Part shown: piece by piece, positions 1 to 8,037 of the stretch | Layout of the letters: every line of letters begins with the position of its first letter | Numbering within the stretch: the first letter of the stretch is position 1 | Assembly (NCBI RefSeq): GCF_036199905.1 | Contig: NZ_CP108109.1 | Coordinates: 3,829,501 to 3,893,500 of the forward strand | Direction of reading: 5' to 3' | Source of the DNA: Streptomyces sp. NBC_00223 | GTDB taxonomy: Bacteria > Actinomycetota > Actinomycetes > Streptomycetales > Streptomycetaceae | Length of the DNA stretch: 64,000 nt | The notes under the pieces: generated by a model | Seen by the model: only the letters and a program-made list of their open reading frames with translations | The model's database searches: none | What the model was told of the DNA's origin: nothing | Made by a program: the position numbers and the translations under genes

Positions 1-1
1 C

Positions 2-211
2 AGCGAGACGCTCTCCGTGTCGGGCAGCACGGACGGCAGCAGCTTCACCACGCTCAAGTCGTCGGCGAGCTACACCTTCGACCCGAGCGGCAATAACACG
101 GTCACCATCACGTTCCCCGCGACCACCCAGCGGTACTTCCGGGTGACCGTCACGGCGAACACGGGCTGGCCGGCCGGCCAGTTCTCCGAGTTCCAGGTCT
201 GGAACACCTGA
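2..211 (+). CDS. C-terminal end of a CBM32 (F5/8 type C) protein
   Basis: The left edge of the window cuts this gene; only the last 69 codons are present. The visible peptide is a beta-strand-rich module with the pattern SxDGSSFTTL near its start and RYFRVTVTANTGW followed by QFSEFQVW at its end. That is the usual end of an F5/8 type C (discoidin-like, CBM32) carbohydrate-binding module, and it closely resembles the two CBM32 modules of the GH16 enzyme at 4511-6367. The protein is probably secreted and binds polysaccharide, but its catalytic part, if any, is outside the window. A strong hairpin follows at 261-291. Confidence 0.75.
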   Translation, partial: SETLSVSGSTDGSSFTTLKSSASYTFDPSGNNTVTITFPATTQRYFRVTVTANTGWPAGQFSEFQVWNT

Positions 212-260
212 CCCGACTCCCGGTCGGGCACCCCCCGACCGGACCCGCCCATGCATGACA

Positions 261-291
261 AGGGGCCCCACCGCGGCGCGGTGGGGCCCCT
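261..291. terminator. Hairpin terminator
   Basis: A 12-bp perfect stem (AGGGGCCCCACC / GGTGGGGCCCCT) with a 7-nt loop lies 50 nt after the stop of the CBM32 gene. It has no T-tract, as is common for actinomycete terminators. Confidence 0.7.
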
Positions 292-613
292 GCCTCTCCC
301 CTGTGGACCACGTCCGCCACTCCGGATCCGCCGTGGGGTGCACGGTCAGGAACTCCGCAGAGCGGATCGGCACGCCCGCCGCCCGACCGGCTCCGCCGCT
401 CCCGAAGGAGCCCGGTCAGAGTGGCCCGGCCCCCACGGCGGCGGCCCGGACGGACGAGCACGTCGCCCGCTGGCCGGCGCGGCGCCGCCGAGCACGCCCA
501 CCGCGTCGCGGAGCGCGTCGGCAACGGCAGCCGAGCCCCACGGGGGCGGACGAGACGGACGAGCGTCGCCCGTCGGCCGGGACGGACGGGTGCGTCACCC
601 GTCGGCCGAGGGT

Positions 614-925
614 GAGCCGACGCGGCGCCGCCGAACACGTCCACCACGTCGCGGAGCGCGTCGGCAACTGGAGCCGGCCCCCACGGGTGGCGGGCCGGAC
701 GGACGAGTACGTCGCCCCCCGGCCGGGGCTGAGCCGCCGCGGCGCCGCCGAACACGCCCACCGCGTCGCAGAGCGCGTCGGCAACTGGAGCCGGCCCCCA
801 CGGGTGGCGGGCCGGACGGACGAGTACGTCGCCCCCCGGCCGGGGCTGAGCCGCCGCGGCGCCGCCGAACACGCCCACCGCGTCGCGGAGCGCGTCGGCA
901 GCGGGAGCCGGGCCCGACTCGGCTG
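614..925. repeat. 117-bp tandem repeat in a gene-free stretch (212-1145)
   Basis: Two complete units (614-730 and 731-847) and a third partial unit (from 848) repeat with a period of 117 bp. A more degenerate copy can be seen at about 480-540. Units two and three are almost identical. The period is divisible by three, so several long open frames run through the array on both strands, but they are proline/arginine-rich and resemble no protein family. I therefore call no gene between 212 and 1145. At 1058-1178 there are further short direct repeats (CGGGCTCAGAACG twice, TCGGTCGCAGACC-like twice). Confidence 0.75.
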
Positions 926-1145
926 TCGGATCGGCATGTCCGGCCTCCTCGATCGCCTCGCGTCCGAGCCCCCGGCTCCTGGGTCCGCGCCGCGGGGGCG
1001 CGGAGGTCAGGAAGGGGAGCGGGCCCGGGCCGGGGCCCGGGAAGGGGGAGCCGCCCCGGGCTCAGAACGCCGGGTACCGGCCCGGGCTCAGAACGCGGTG
1101 TCGGCCGGCGCTCAGAACCCGGGAAGCATCGGTCGCAGACCGCGC

Positions 1146-2849
1146 TCAGGACACGGGAAGCGCCGGTCGCAGACCGGGCTCGCGGATCAGCGCGGTGACC
1201 TCCGCGGCCGCCCGCGACGCGCAGCTCGGCCGCCCCGACCACCGTTCCAGCCGCGGCGAACCGACCATGCCGATCCGTATGTCGTCGACCCCTTCACGGC
1301 AGGCGAGGCCCAGCTCGCCGCGCGCGTTGTACACGACGGCCGTGGCGTCGTCCCAGGGGCGGTGGTGCGTACGCCACAGGGTCCGCACGTACAGACCGTC
1401 GGGCGCGGCCACGATCCGCCACCGCGCGATCCGGGCCAAGGGGACCACCCAGCACAGCCACATCAGGTACCAGAAGGTCAGCGGCGACGGGTGAACCCCC
1501 CACAGGTACAGCGCGACCGGCCCCGCGGCCACCACCGCGAACAGCACCAACGCCGTCACGAACGCCACCGGCCCCGGCTGCCAGCGCACCCGGGCCGGCC
1601 CGGTGGCCAGAGCGGCCCGCGCCTCGCGCACCCGGTCCTCGGCTGCCGCCCGGTCCTTCGCGGGACCCCCGCTGACCGGGACGCCGTCGGCCTGGGGCAG
1701 GTCGGGCGCGGCGCCCGGACGTATCGGGGAGACCGACACCTCGACAAGCCACTGGCCTGATTCCGTGGCGCTCGCCAGCACCAACTCCCGGTCCCCGCGG
1801 ACCGGTCCGTAGAGCAGGGCCTGGCGCAGCGTCTCACGGGCGCCGATGTGCGGCCGGTAGTGCAGCACGGGGTCGAGGCCGGCGGTGTCGTCGGCGGCGT
1901 ATATCTCCGTGTTCCCCCCGTTGCGGCGGGTCAGGACGCGCAGGACGGGCACGGGAGCGCTCAGCAGCGCCGTCACCCGGTGGCGGGCGAGCAGGCCCGA
2001 CGCGATCAGGGTCACCCCGACCCCCGCGAGGACCACCGCCAGCAGCTGACGGCCGCTCCGGTCGCCGTAGGGCTCGCCCGCGAGCCGCGTCCAGTCCCCG
2101 TGGACGAGCACCCGCACCCGGTGCTGCCCGCGGTAGTCGCCCACGACGGCGAAGCGGTGGCGGGTGCCGTCGGGGAGCCGGACGGTCAGGGCGTAGTCGC
2201 CGGCGTTGTACTTCACCACGGGAACGTCCCGCGCGGTGGCCGTACGAGCGGTACGGTCGTCGGCCCGGTTGTCCGCGACGACGGTGGCGACCACGGCGGC
2301 GCCCGCCGCGCACAGCAGCGCGCCCGCGACCCAGCGGATCACCCCCCGCCGGGCCGGGCGCACCCCGGCGGGCGCCGGAGCCGCGACCGCGAGACCGCCG
2401 GCCGCGTCGCGGATCAGCGCGTCCTGACGGCGCCGGACCCGCAGCCGCGTCACGCCGGACACCAGGCCCCAGCACAGCGCGGCGACGACGAAGCAGTCCG
2501 CCGCCTTCTCCTCGGGGCCGCCCGCCCAGGTACCCGGCCCGGCCATGTAGAGCAGCAGCAACGGACCGGATATCAGGGCGAGTTCGGGGAGGAAGAAGAG
2601 GCACAGCACATGCGGCAGGAACCACGTCGTGGCGATCCCGTCGACCCACTGCGCGCCGCACGGCGCCGCCGGTGTGCACGACGGGTCGGGCGAGACGATC
2701 ACCGCCCAGAACACGGCGACCGCCACCAGCACCGCGGGGCCCACCGGCCGTGCCCACACAGGGACCTGTAGATGCCGCCACCGCCGGGCGTCGGCGGACA
2801 GCCACGGTCGCGCGGGCACATCCGTGAACGGCACGGAACTCGTCGTCAT
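1146..2849 (-). CDS. Membrane protein with C-terminal PH-like domain
   Basis: A protein of 567 aa with about six hydrophobic segments: near residues 30-50, 75-105, 170-190 and 270-290, plus a pair around 440-490. The region after the last pair (RIVAAPDGLYVRTLWRTHH...PWDDATAV) has the feel of a bacterial PH-like domain, in which a strand pattern ends with a tryptophan before an acidic residue. The central part is predicted extracellular or periplasmic. The ATG at 2849 was chosen because the frame upstream runs into the 25-bp tandem repeats. I do not recognise a specific function. It shares its direction with the next membrane protein (3038-4171) but is separated from it by 188 nt. Confidence 0.6.
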   Translation of the reverse strand: MTTSSVPFTDVPARPWLSADARRWRHLQVPVWARPVGPAVLVAVAVFWAVIVSPDPSCTPAAPCGAQWVDGIATTWFLPHVLCLFFLPELALISGPLLLLYMAGPGTWAGGPEEKAADCFVVAALCWGLVSGVTRLRVRRRQDALIRDAAGGLAVAAPAPAGVRPARRGVIRWVAGALLCAAGAAVVATVVADNRADDRTARTATARDVPVVKYNAGDYALTVRLPDGTRHRFAVVGDYRGQHRVRVLVHGDWTRLAGEPYGDRSGRQLLAVVLAGVGVTLIASGLLARHRVTALLSAPVPVLRVLTRRNGGNTEIYAADDTAGLDPVLHYRPHIGARETLRQALLYGPVRGDRELVLASATESGQWLVEVSVSPIRPGAAPDLPQADGVPVSGGPAKDRAAAEDRVREARAALATGPARVRWQPGPVAFVTALVLFAVVAAGPVALYLWGVHPSPLTFWYLMWLCWVVPLARIARWRIVAAPDGLYVRTLWRTHHRPWDDATAVVYNARGELGLACREGVDDIRIGMVGSPRLERWSGRPSCASRAAAEVTALIREPGLRPALPVS

Positions 2850-2905
2850 GCGGGCATTATGCGGCCACGCCGGTCCGCGGACGCGGCCCGTACGGAGAAC
2901 ACCGG

Positions 2906-3020
2906 CCCCGCGCGAAAAGCCGCACGTCCGCCCCGCGCGAAAAGCCGCACGTCCGCCCCGCGCGAAAAGCCGTACCTCCGCCGCGCGCGGAAAGTCGTAC
3001 CTCGGCCCCGCGCGGAACGG
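2906..3020. repeat. 25-bp tandem repeat, about 4.5 copies
   Basis: The unit CCCCGCGCGAAAAGCCGCAC plus five bases starts at 2906, 2931, 2956, 2981 and (partial) 3006. The first two copies are identical and the later ones diverge. The array fills the space between the stop of the 3038-4171 gene and the start of the 1146-2849 gene, so it lies in the upstream region of the latter, both genes being on the minus strand. 25 bp is not a multiple of three, which argues against coding. Confidence 0.85.
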
Positions 3021-3037
3021 TGAACACCCCGCCGGCC

Positions 3038-4171
3038 TCAGCGCGGGTGGCGCGCGGTGACATGGGCCCCCGCGTCCGCCTCCAGGGACACCGACCCGTG
3101 ATCGTCCTTCACCGACACCCGGATGACCGTCTTCCCGCTCTTCGCGTCCTTGCCGACGGTCAGCCGCCAGGACGTGGGGGCCTTGACGCCCAGCGTCGTG
3201 CGCGCCTGGTGGATCAGCGCGGGCAGCCGCTCGTACGGAATCGCCCGTACGTCGATCAGCGGATCGGGGCCCAGGGTCAGGGGGATGCCGCCGCGCAGCG
3301 TCATGGTCCGGGCGCCGATGGTGAGTTCGAGGACGTCGGGTGTGCCGGTGGCGGAGATCAGGCTCTCGGAGGTACGGCGCATCTCGCCCTCCCGCAGCAG
3401 TGGTTCGCCGGACCCCGAGACGGTCGCCGACGACGTGAAGCCGGTCCCGGTCACCGTGAACGACGTACTCGTGGACGACGTGGAGGACGACACCGTCGGG
3501 GACGCGGAGGACTTGGCCGGAACGTCGTCCTTGAAAAGGTCCCCCCGGTAGAGCAGTACGACGAGCGCCCCGCCGACCAGGAGTCCCAGGACGGTCAGCA
3601 GACACAACCCGCCTCCCATGGGGGGCGATTCGACCTTGGCGGACTCGGGGGCGGAGTCCACCGACTCCTCGGCCACCCGCCGCGCCCACTCCGGCGACGG
3701 CCGGTCGACGATCTTGACCTTCCACGGCCGGTCGACGCGGTAGGTGACGACCAGCATCCGGCCCGGCGGATAGTCGGGGATGTCGACGAGGTTGATGTCC
3801 ATCCGGGCCTCGGACCGGAACGCCGGGCCGCCCTCCGGCGCGACCGTCAGCTCGAACTGGACGGGTATGTCCCCGGTTTCGCTGCCGCCCGCGCGCCGGC
3901 TCTCGATGACGGCGAGCGCCGTCAGCCGCTGCGGCTCGGGCAGTCTCGCCCGCCGCCAGCTGTTGAGGACGACCACGAAGACGACGACGAGAACCGCGAG
4001 GCCGGCGCCGATCAGCGCCGGACGAAGCTCCTTGATCACCGACCCGACCACCACGCCCGCCAGCGCGGCGCCGACCATGCCGCTGACCACGAACCCGCGG
4101 AGCAGAGCGACCGGCCCGGCGGACGCCCGCGCCTCGGCGGAAGCGGACGTCTGGGCCCCGGAGATCGTCAT
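3038..4171 (-). CDS. Hypothetical membrane protein, two-lobed
   Basis: A 377-aa protein. It has two adjacent hydrophobic segments near the N-terminus (FVVSGMVGAALAGVVVGSVI and LIGAGLAVLVVVFVVVL), a soluble beta-rich domain (about 80-170, with the pattern PVQFELTV...PPGRMLVVTYRVDRP), a third transmembrane segment (LCLLTVLGLLVGGALVVLLY, about 190-210), a Ser/Thr-rich linker and a C-terminal soluble domain. The start at 4171 removes a 17-aa extension that carries no clear ribosome-binding site. No known family is recognised. The first soluble domain is reminiscent of DUF3592-type extracytoplasmic domains, but this is only an impression. Confidence 0.55.
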   Translation of the reverse strand: MTISGAQTSASAEARASAGPVALLRGFVVSGMVGAALAGVVVGSVIKELRPALIGAGLAVLVVVFVVVLNSWRRARLPEPQRLTALAVIESRRAGGSETGDIPVQFELTVAPEGGPAFRSEARMDINLVDIPDYPPGRMLVVTYRVDRPWKVKIVDRPSPEWARRVAEESVDSAPESAKVESPPMGGGLCLLTVLGLLVGGALVVLLYRGDLFKDDVPAKSSASPTVSSSTSSTSTSFTVTGTGFTSSATVSGSGEPLLREGEMRRTSESLISATGTPDVLELTIGARTMTLRGGIPLTLGPDPLIDVRAIPYERLPALIHQARTTLGVKAPTSWRLTVGKDAKSGKTVIRVSVKDDHGSVSLEADAGAHVTARHPR

Positions 4172-4382
4172 ACCGGCGATTATGCCGCCCCCCGATGTAC
4201 ACCGTAAGGACGATCGCGGCACAGCACGGCAACGGCGATTTTCAGCCGTCCCCGGCCATGACCGCAGGGCTTCCGGGCCCTGAAGCGGGCCTGAACTCCC
4301 GGTTCACCACGTCCGCTTGACGGCCCGCCGACGCCGGACCAGCGGCCGGGCAACTGATGTTCCGTAAACGTTGCCGGTTCTC

Positions 4383-4428
4383 TTGACAGCGCTCCGAGCG
4401 GAGGAACACTCTCCTGAGAGCGCTCTCA
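4383..4428 (+). promoter_or_regulatory. Promoter and LacI/CebR-like operator of the glucanase gene
   Basis: TTGACA at 4383-4388 is a consensus -35 box. About 27 nt further on, the perfect 14-bp palindrome TGAGAGCGCTCTCA (4415-4428) covers the expected transcription start region. It differs by two symmetric positions from TGGGAGCGCTCCCA, the operator of the cellobiose repressor CebR in Streptomyces. The arrangement suggests repression by a LacI-family sugar sensor. The -10 box is weak (near AACACT, 4405-4410). The rest of the 4172-4510 gap shows no gene; AAAGGAG for the next gene is at 4493-4499. Confidence 0.6.
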
Positions 4429-4510
4429 CCCTCTCCATCCCCCACAACGGCGTGCCCCCGTCCCGGCCGGACGCGGACCCGCCGCCCCCACAAAAGGAGA
4501 AAGAGTACGC

Positions 4511-6367
4511 ATGTGGACTCGAAGTTCCCGAAATAGGCGCGCGCGCCTCCTGCCGCGCCGAACGGGCGGTCGGATCACGGTCGGTCTGGCGGCCGTCGTC
4601 GCCCTCGCGACGGTCACCCTGACGGGCTCCCCCACCGCCTCCGCCCAGGCCCCCGCCCGCGCCGCACTCTCCGCGGCACAGGCCCAGGCCGCGCCCGCAG
4701 CCGCGCCCGCCGCCGTACCCGCGCCGCCGGCCGGCTTCACCACCGCCTGGAGCGACGACTTCAGCGGCGCCGCCAACACCGGTCTGAACACCGACACCTG
4801 GCGTTACGACGCGGGTGACGGCTGGACCTTCGGCACCGGTGAGATCGAGACGATGACCAACAGCACGGCCAACGTGTACCAGGACGGCAACGGCCACCTG
4901 GTGCTCAAGGCCCTGCACTCGGGCACCGACCCCAACTCCGGCTGGACCTCCGGCCGGGTCGAGACGCAGGCCGACGGCTTCGGCGCCCAGCCCGGCGGCG
5001 TGGTCCGGATGCAGGCGTCCATCCAGCAGCCGAACGTCACCACGGCGAACGGCGCCGGATACTGGCCCGCGTTCTGGATGCTGGGCTCGCCGCTGCGGGT
5101 CGGCGTCCCGTGGCCCGGCTCCGGCGAGGTCGACATCCTGGAGGACATCAACGGCCGCAGCTCGGTCTTCGGCACGCTGCACTGCGGTGTCGGCAGCGGT
5201 GGTCCCTGCAACGAGACCAGCGGGGTCGGCAGCGGCGAGCACGCCTGCGCCGGCTGCCAGACCGGTTACCACACCTACGCGGTGGAGGTCGACCGCTCGA
5301 CCTCACCCGAGCAGATCCGCTGGTACCTCGACGGCGCGAACTACTTCACCCTCAAGTCGAACCAGGTCGACGCCACGGCGTGGGCCAACGCGGTCGACCA
5401 CAGCTTCTACATCATCTTCGACCTGGCGATCGGCGGCGGCTTCCCGGCCGCGTTCGGCGGCGGCCCCAACGCGGCCACCGTTTCCGGCGGCCAGATGAAC
5501 ATCGACTACGTCGCCGTCTACAACAAGCCGCCGGCGGGCAACTTCGGCGCCAACATCGCCCAGGGCAAGCCCACCACGGCCTCCTCGGCGGAGAGCGCCC
5601 TGTTCCCGGCGTCGAACGCCACGGACGGCGACATCACCACCCGCTGGTCGAGCGGCTTCAGCGACCCGCAGTGGCTCCAGGTCGACCTCGGCCAGTCGTA
5701 CAACCTGACGCACGCCACCGTGACCTGGGAGGCGGCCTCTGCATCGGCCTACCAGATACAGACATCCGCCAACGGCTCGACCTGGACCACGGTCTACAGC
5801 AACAACAACAGTCCGGCCGACATCCAGGACACCGCGCTCTCCGGCACCGGACGCTATGTCCGGATCTACGCCACGAGCAGAGCCTCGCAGTACGGCGACT
5901 CGCTGTACGAATTCGCGCTCTACGGCACACCGACGTCCGGCGGCGGCGACCCCGGCAACCCGGGCAATCCCGGCGGCCCCGCCACCCTGCTCTCGCAGGG
6001 CAAGACGGCCACCGCGTCCTCCAGTGAGAACGACAGCTTCACGGCCCCGAACGCGGTCGACGGCAACACCGGCACCCGGTGGTCGAGCGGGTTCTCCGAC
6101 CCGCAGTGGCTCCAGGTCGACCTCGGCGCCAGCCACACCATCAGCCAGGTCGTGCTCAACTGGGAGGCCGCGTACGGCACGGCCTACCAGATCCAGACCT
6201 CGGCGAACGGCTCCACCTGGACCACCGTCTACTCGACGACCACCAGCACCGGCGGCGTCCAGACGATCCCGGTGACCGGATCGGGCCGCTACGTACGCCT
6301 GTACGGCACGGCCAGGTCGACCCAGTACGGGTACTCGCTGTGGGAGTTCCAGGTCTACGGCACCTGA
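4511..6367 (+). CDS. Secreted GH16 beta-glucanase with two CBM32 modules
   Basis: The protein has 618 aa. A long signal peptide ends near residue 46 (PTASAQA), followed by an Ala/Pro-rich spacer. The GH16 catalytic domain (about 75-340) has the signature E-V-D-I-L-E: E206 nucleophile, D208 and E211 acid/base. The extra residue between D and the last E is typical of the laminarinase/lichenase branch. A first F5/8 type C (CBM32-like) module spans about 347-473, a Gly/Pro linker (GGGDPGNPGNPGGP) about 477-490, and a second, closely related module about 493-618; both contain WSSGFSDPQWLQVDLG. The likely role is extracellular hydrolysis of beta-1,3- or mixed-linked glucans. A clear AAAGGAG lies upstream and a CebR-like operator suggests induction by oligosaccharides. 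Confidence 0.9.
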   Translation: MWTRSSRNRRARLLPRRTGGRITVGLAAVVALATVTLTGSPTASAQAPARAALSAAQAQAAPAAAPAAVPAPPAGFTTAWSDDFSGAANTGLNTDTWRYDAGDGWTFGTGEIETMTNSTANVYQDGNGHLVLKALHSGTDPNSGWTSGRVETQADGFGAQPGGVVRMQASIQQPNVTTANGAGYWPAFWMLGSPLRVGVPWPGSGEVDILEDINGRSSVFGTLHCGVGSGGPCNETSGVGSGEHACAGCQTGYHTYAVEVDRSTSPEQIRWYLDGANYFTLKSNQVDATAWANAVDHSFYIIFDLAIGGGFPAAFGGGPNAATVSGGQMNIDYVAVYNKPPAGNFGANIAQGKPTTASSAESALFPASNATDGDITTRWSSGFSDPQWLQVDLGQSYNLTHATVTWEAASASAYQIQTSANGSTWTTVYSNNNSPADIQDTALSGTGRYVRIYATSRASQYGDSLYEFALYGTPTSGGGDPGNPGNPGGPATLLSQGKTATASSSENDSFTAPNAVDGNTGTRWSSGFSDPQWLQVDLGASHTISQVVLNWEAAYGTAYQIQTSANGSTWTTVYSTTTSTGGVQTIPVTGSGRYVRLYGTARSTQYGYSLWEFQVYGT

Positions 6368-6416
6368 TCCGTCCGCGGCACCCGGTCGACAACAGCCGAC
6401 CGAGAACAGCTGACCG

Positions 6417-6454
6417 AACGCCCTTGGCGCGCCGACGGGCGCACCAAGGGCGTT
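6417..6454. terminator. Hairpin terminator after the glucanase gene
   Basis: The stem AACGCCCTTGG / CCAAGGGCGTT is extended inwards by GCGCC / GGCGC. It lies 50 nt downstream of the GH16 stop codon and just before the insertion sequence. Confidence 0.75.
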
Positions 6455-6494
6455 CCCCTCCTTCGCGGCTCCCCCCGCGCCGGAGACATGAACG

Positions 6495-8010
6495 GGCCCC
6501 GGGGTCGACGTCTTGGGTTCTAACGGTCCTCGCAACACCTGCGATCTGTGGGAGTTGCGGGGACTGTGGGCGTTGAGTGTGGGGATCGTGTGGGGTTGCG
6601 GGAGCGTTTCCTTGCGCGGCTGGATGCTGTGGGGAACGTGACGGTGGTGGCCCGTGAGCTGGGGGTGAACCGGAACACTGCTTTCGGCTGGGCCCGGAAG
6701 GCCGGACAGGGCTCGGTGCGCCTGCCGCGGCGGCATCCCGGGCGGGATGAGTACGAGCGGCTTCGGGCCGCCGGTGTCGCACGCCGGGTGGCGGCCCGGC
6801 AGGTCGGTGTGAACGAGCGCACGGCCAAGGACTGGGACTGGGGCGTCAAGAAGAGCGGCACCACACGCACCTATGCCGACGGCCGCCGTGTCGACTACAC
6901 CACCGGGACCGTCACGATGGGCGGTGTGACCACAGTACCGGTGGGCCTGCCAGCCCTGGAAAAGCAACTGCATCCGCGATTTCTGACACTGGCCGAGCGC
7001 GAACAGATCCGCGATCTGCGTGCGCTGGGCTGGTCGCTGCGGGCGATCGGGCGTGCCCTGGGGCGGCCGGCGAGCACGGTCAAGCGGGAGATCGACACGA
7101 ACTCCGGCACCGGGGGCTACCAGCCCTACGCCGCCCACCGCGCCGCTGCCGCGCGCAGGCCCCGGCCCAAGGACCGCAAACTACTGCGCGAGGGACGGCT
7201 GCGCCGCTTCGTCCAGGACGGACTGCGCAGGCGGTGGTCACCGGAGCAGATCTGCCACGCTCTGTTCAAGGAGCATCCCGACGACCGGAGCATGCGGGTG
7301 AGCGTGGAAACGATCTACCAGGCACTGTACTTCCAGGCCCGTGGCGGCCTGAGGCGGGAAGTGCAGGCCGCCGTCCGTTCCGGCCGGACCCGCCGCAAAC
7401 CACGCCGCGACCCGCAGCGGCGCACACCACGGTTCACCGACCCGATGGTGATGATCAGCGACCGCCCCGCCGATATCGAGGACCGGGCGGTGCCCGGCCA
7501 CTGGGAAGGCGATCTGATCATCGGCGCGGGCGGGCGCTCCGCGATCGCCACCCTGGTCGAGCGGACCACCCGCTACACCATGCTGGTCCACCTGCCCGGC
7601 GCAGCCCACGACGCCGAAACCGTCCGCGACGGCCTCGTCGCCACGATCCAGACCCTGCCCGCCCACCTGCGCGGCTCCCTCACCTGGGACCAGGGCAGCG
7701 AGATGGCACGCCACCAGCAGTTCACCATGGCCACAGGCATGCCCGTCTACTTCTGCGACCCCGCCTCACCCTGGCAACGCGGCTCCAACGAAAACACCAA
7801 CGGCCTGCTCCGCCAGTACTTCCCGAAGGGAACCGACCTCAGCATCCACAGCCCCGAAGACCTCGAACACGTCGCCCAGGAACTCAACGGCCGCCCACGC
7901 AAGACACTCGACTGGGATACCCCAGCCGAGCGCCTACGTGATCTACTCACCACCTGAAACCAGGCGGTGTTGCGACGACCCCATGAACCCAAGCGTACGA
8001 CCCCGGGGCC
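6495..8010 (+). mobile_element. IS30-family insertion sequence, apparently complete
   Basis: The element is about 1516 bp with imperfect terminal inverted repeats of roughly 45 bp. Both ends begin GGCCCCGGGGTCG and share TTGGGTTC and TCGCAACACC at matching distances. The dinucleotide CG flanks both ends (6493-6494 and 8011-8012), which could be a short target duplication, although CG is palindromic and so also extends the inverted repeat. One transposase gene fills the inside. It sits between the glucanase terminator and the DEAD-box helicase stop codon, so it probably disrupts no gene. Confidence 0.85.
6548..7957 (+). CDS. IS30-family transposase
   Basis: A 469-aa DDE transposase that cuts and joins the ends of the element at 6495-8010. 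An N-terminal helix-turn-helix-like region (VTVVARELGVNRNTAFGW) is followed by the IS30-type HTH around residues 140-185 (FLTLAEREQIRDLRALGWSL...STVKREI). The catalytic core follows, with D322 (GHWEGDLI), D381 (LTWDQGSE) and E415 (QRGSNENTNG). The 33 residues between the second D and the E match the family. The first possible start is GTG 6548, but a start further inside the frame is also possible. The frame is intact, so the element may still be active. Confidence 0.9.
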   Translation: MGVAGTVGVECGDRVGLRERFLARLDAVGNVTVVARELGVNRNTAFGWARKAGQGSVRLPRRHPGRDEYERLRAAGVARRVAARQVGVNERTAKDWDWGVKKSGTTRTYADGRRVDYTTGTVTMGGVTTVPVGLPALEKQLHPRFLTLAEREQIRDLRALGWSLRAIGRALGRPASTVKREIDTNSGTGGYQPYAAHRAAAARRPRPKDRKLLREGRLRRFVQDGLRRRWSPEQICHALFKEHPDDRSMRVSVETIYQALYFQARGGLRREVQAAVRSGRTRRKPRRDPQRRTPRFTDPMVMISDRPADIEDRAVPGHWEGDLIIGAGGRSAIATLVERTTRYTMLVHLPGAAHDAETVRDGLVATIQTLPAHLRGSLTWDQGSEMARHQQFTMATGMPVYFCDPASPWQRGSNENTNGLLRQYFPKGTDLSIHSPEDLEHVAQELNGRPRKTLDWDTPAERLRDLLTT

Positions 8011-8037
8011 CGGAGAAATCAGCCGTTCGGCCGACCG

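Noticed and set aside
614-925. CRISPR array suspected because of regularly spaced repeats
   Set aside because: The units are contiguous 117-bp copies without unique spacers, and there are no cas genes in the window.
255-1760. Long plus-strand ORF of about 500 codons
   Set aside because: It runs through the 117-bp repeats and the antisense of a clear membrane protein gene; composition is Arg/Pro-rich with no recognisable fold.
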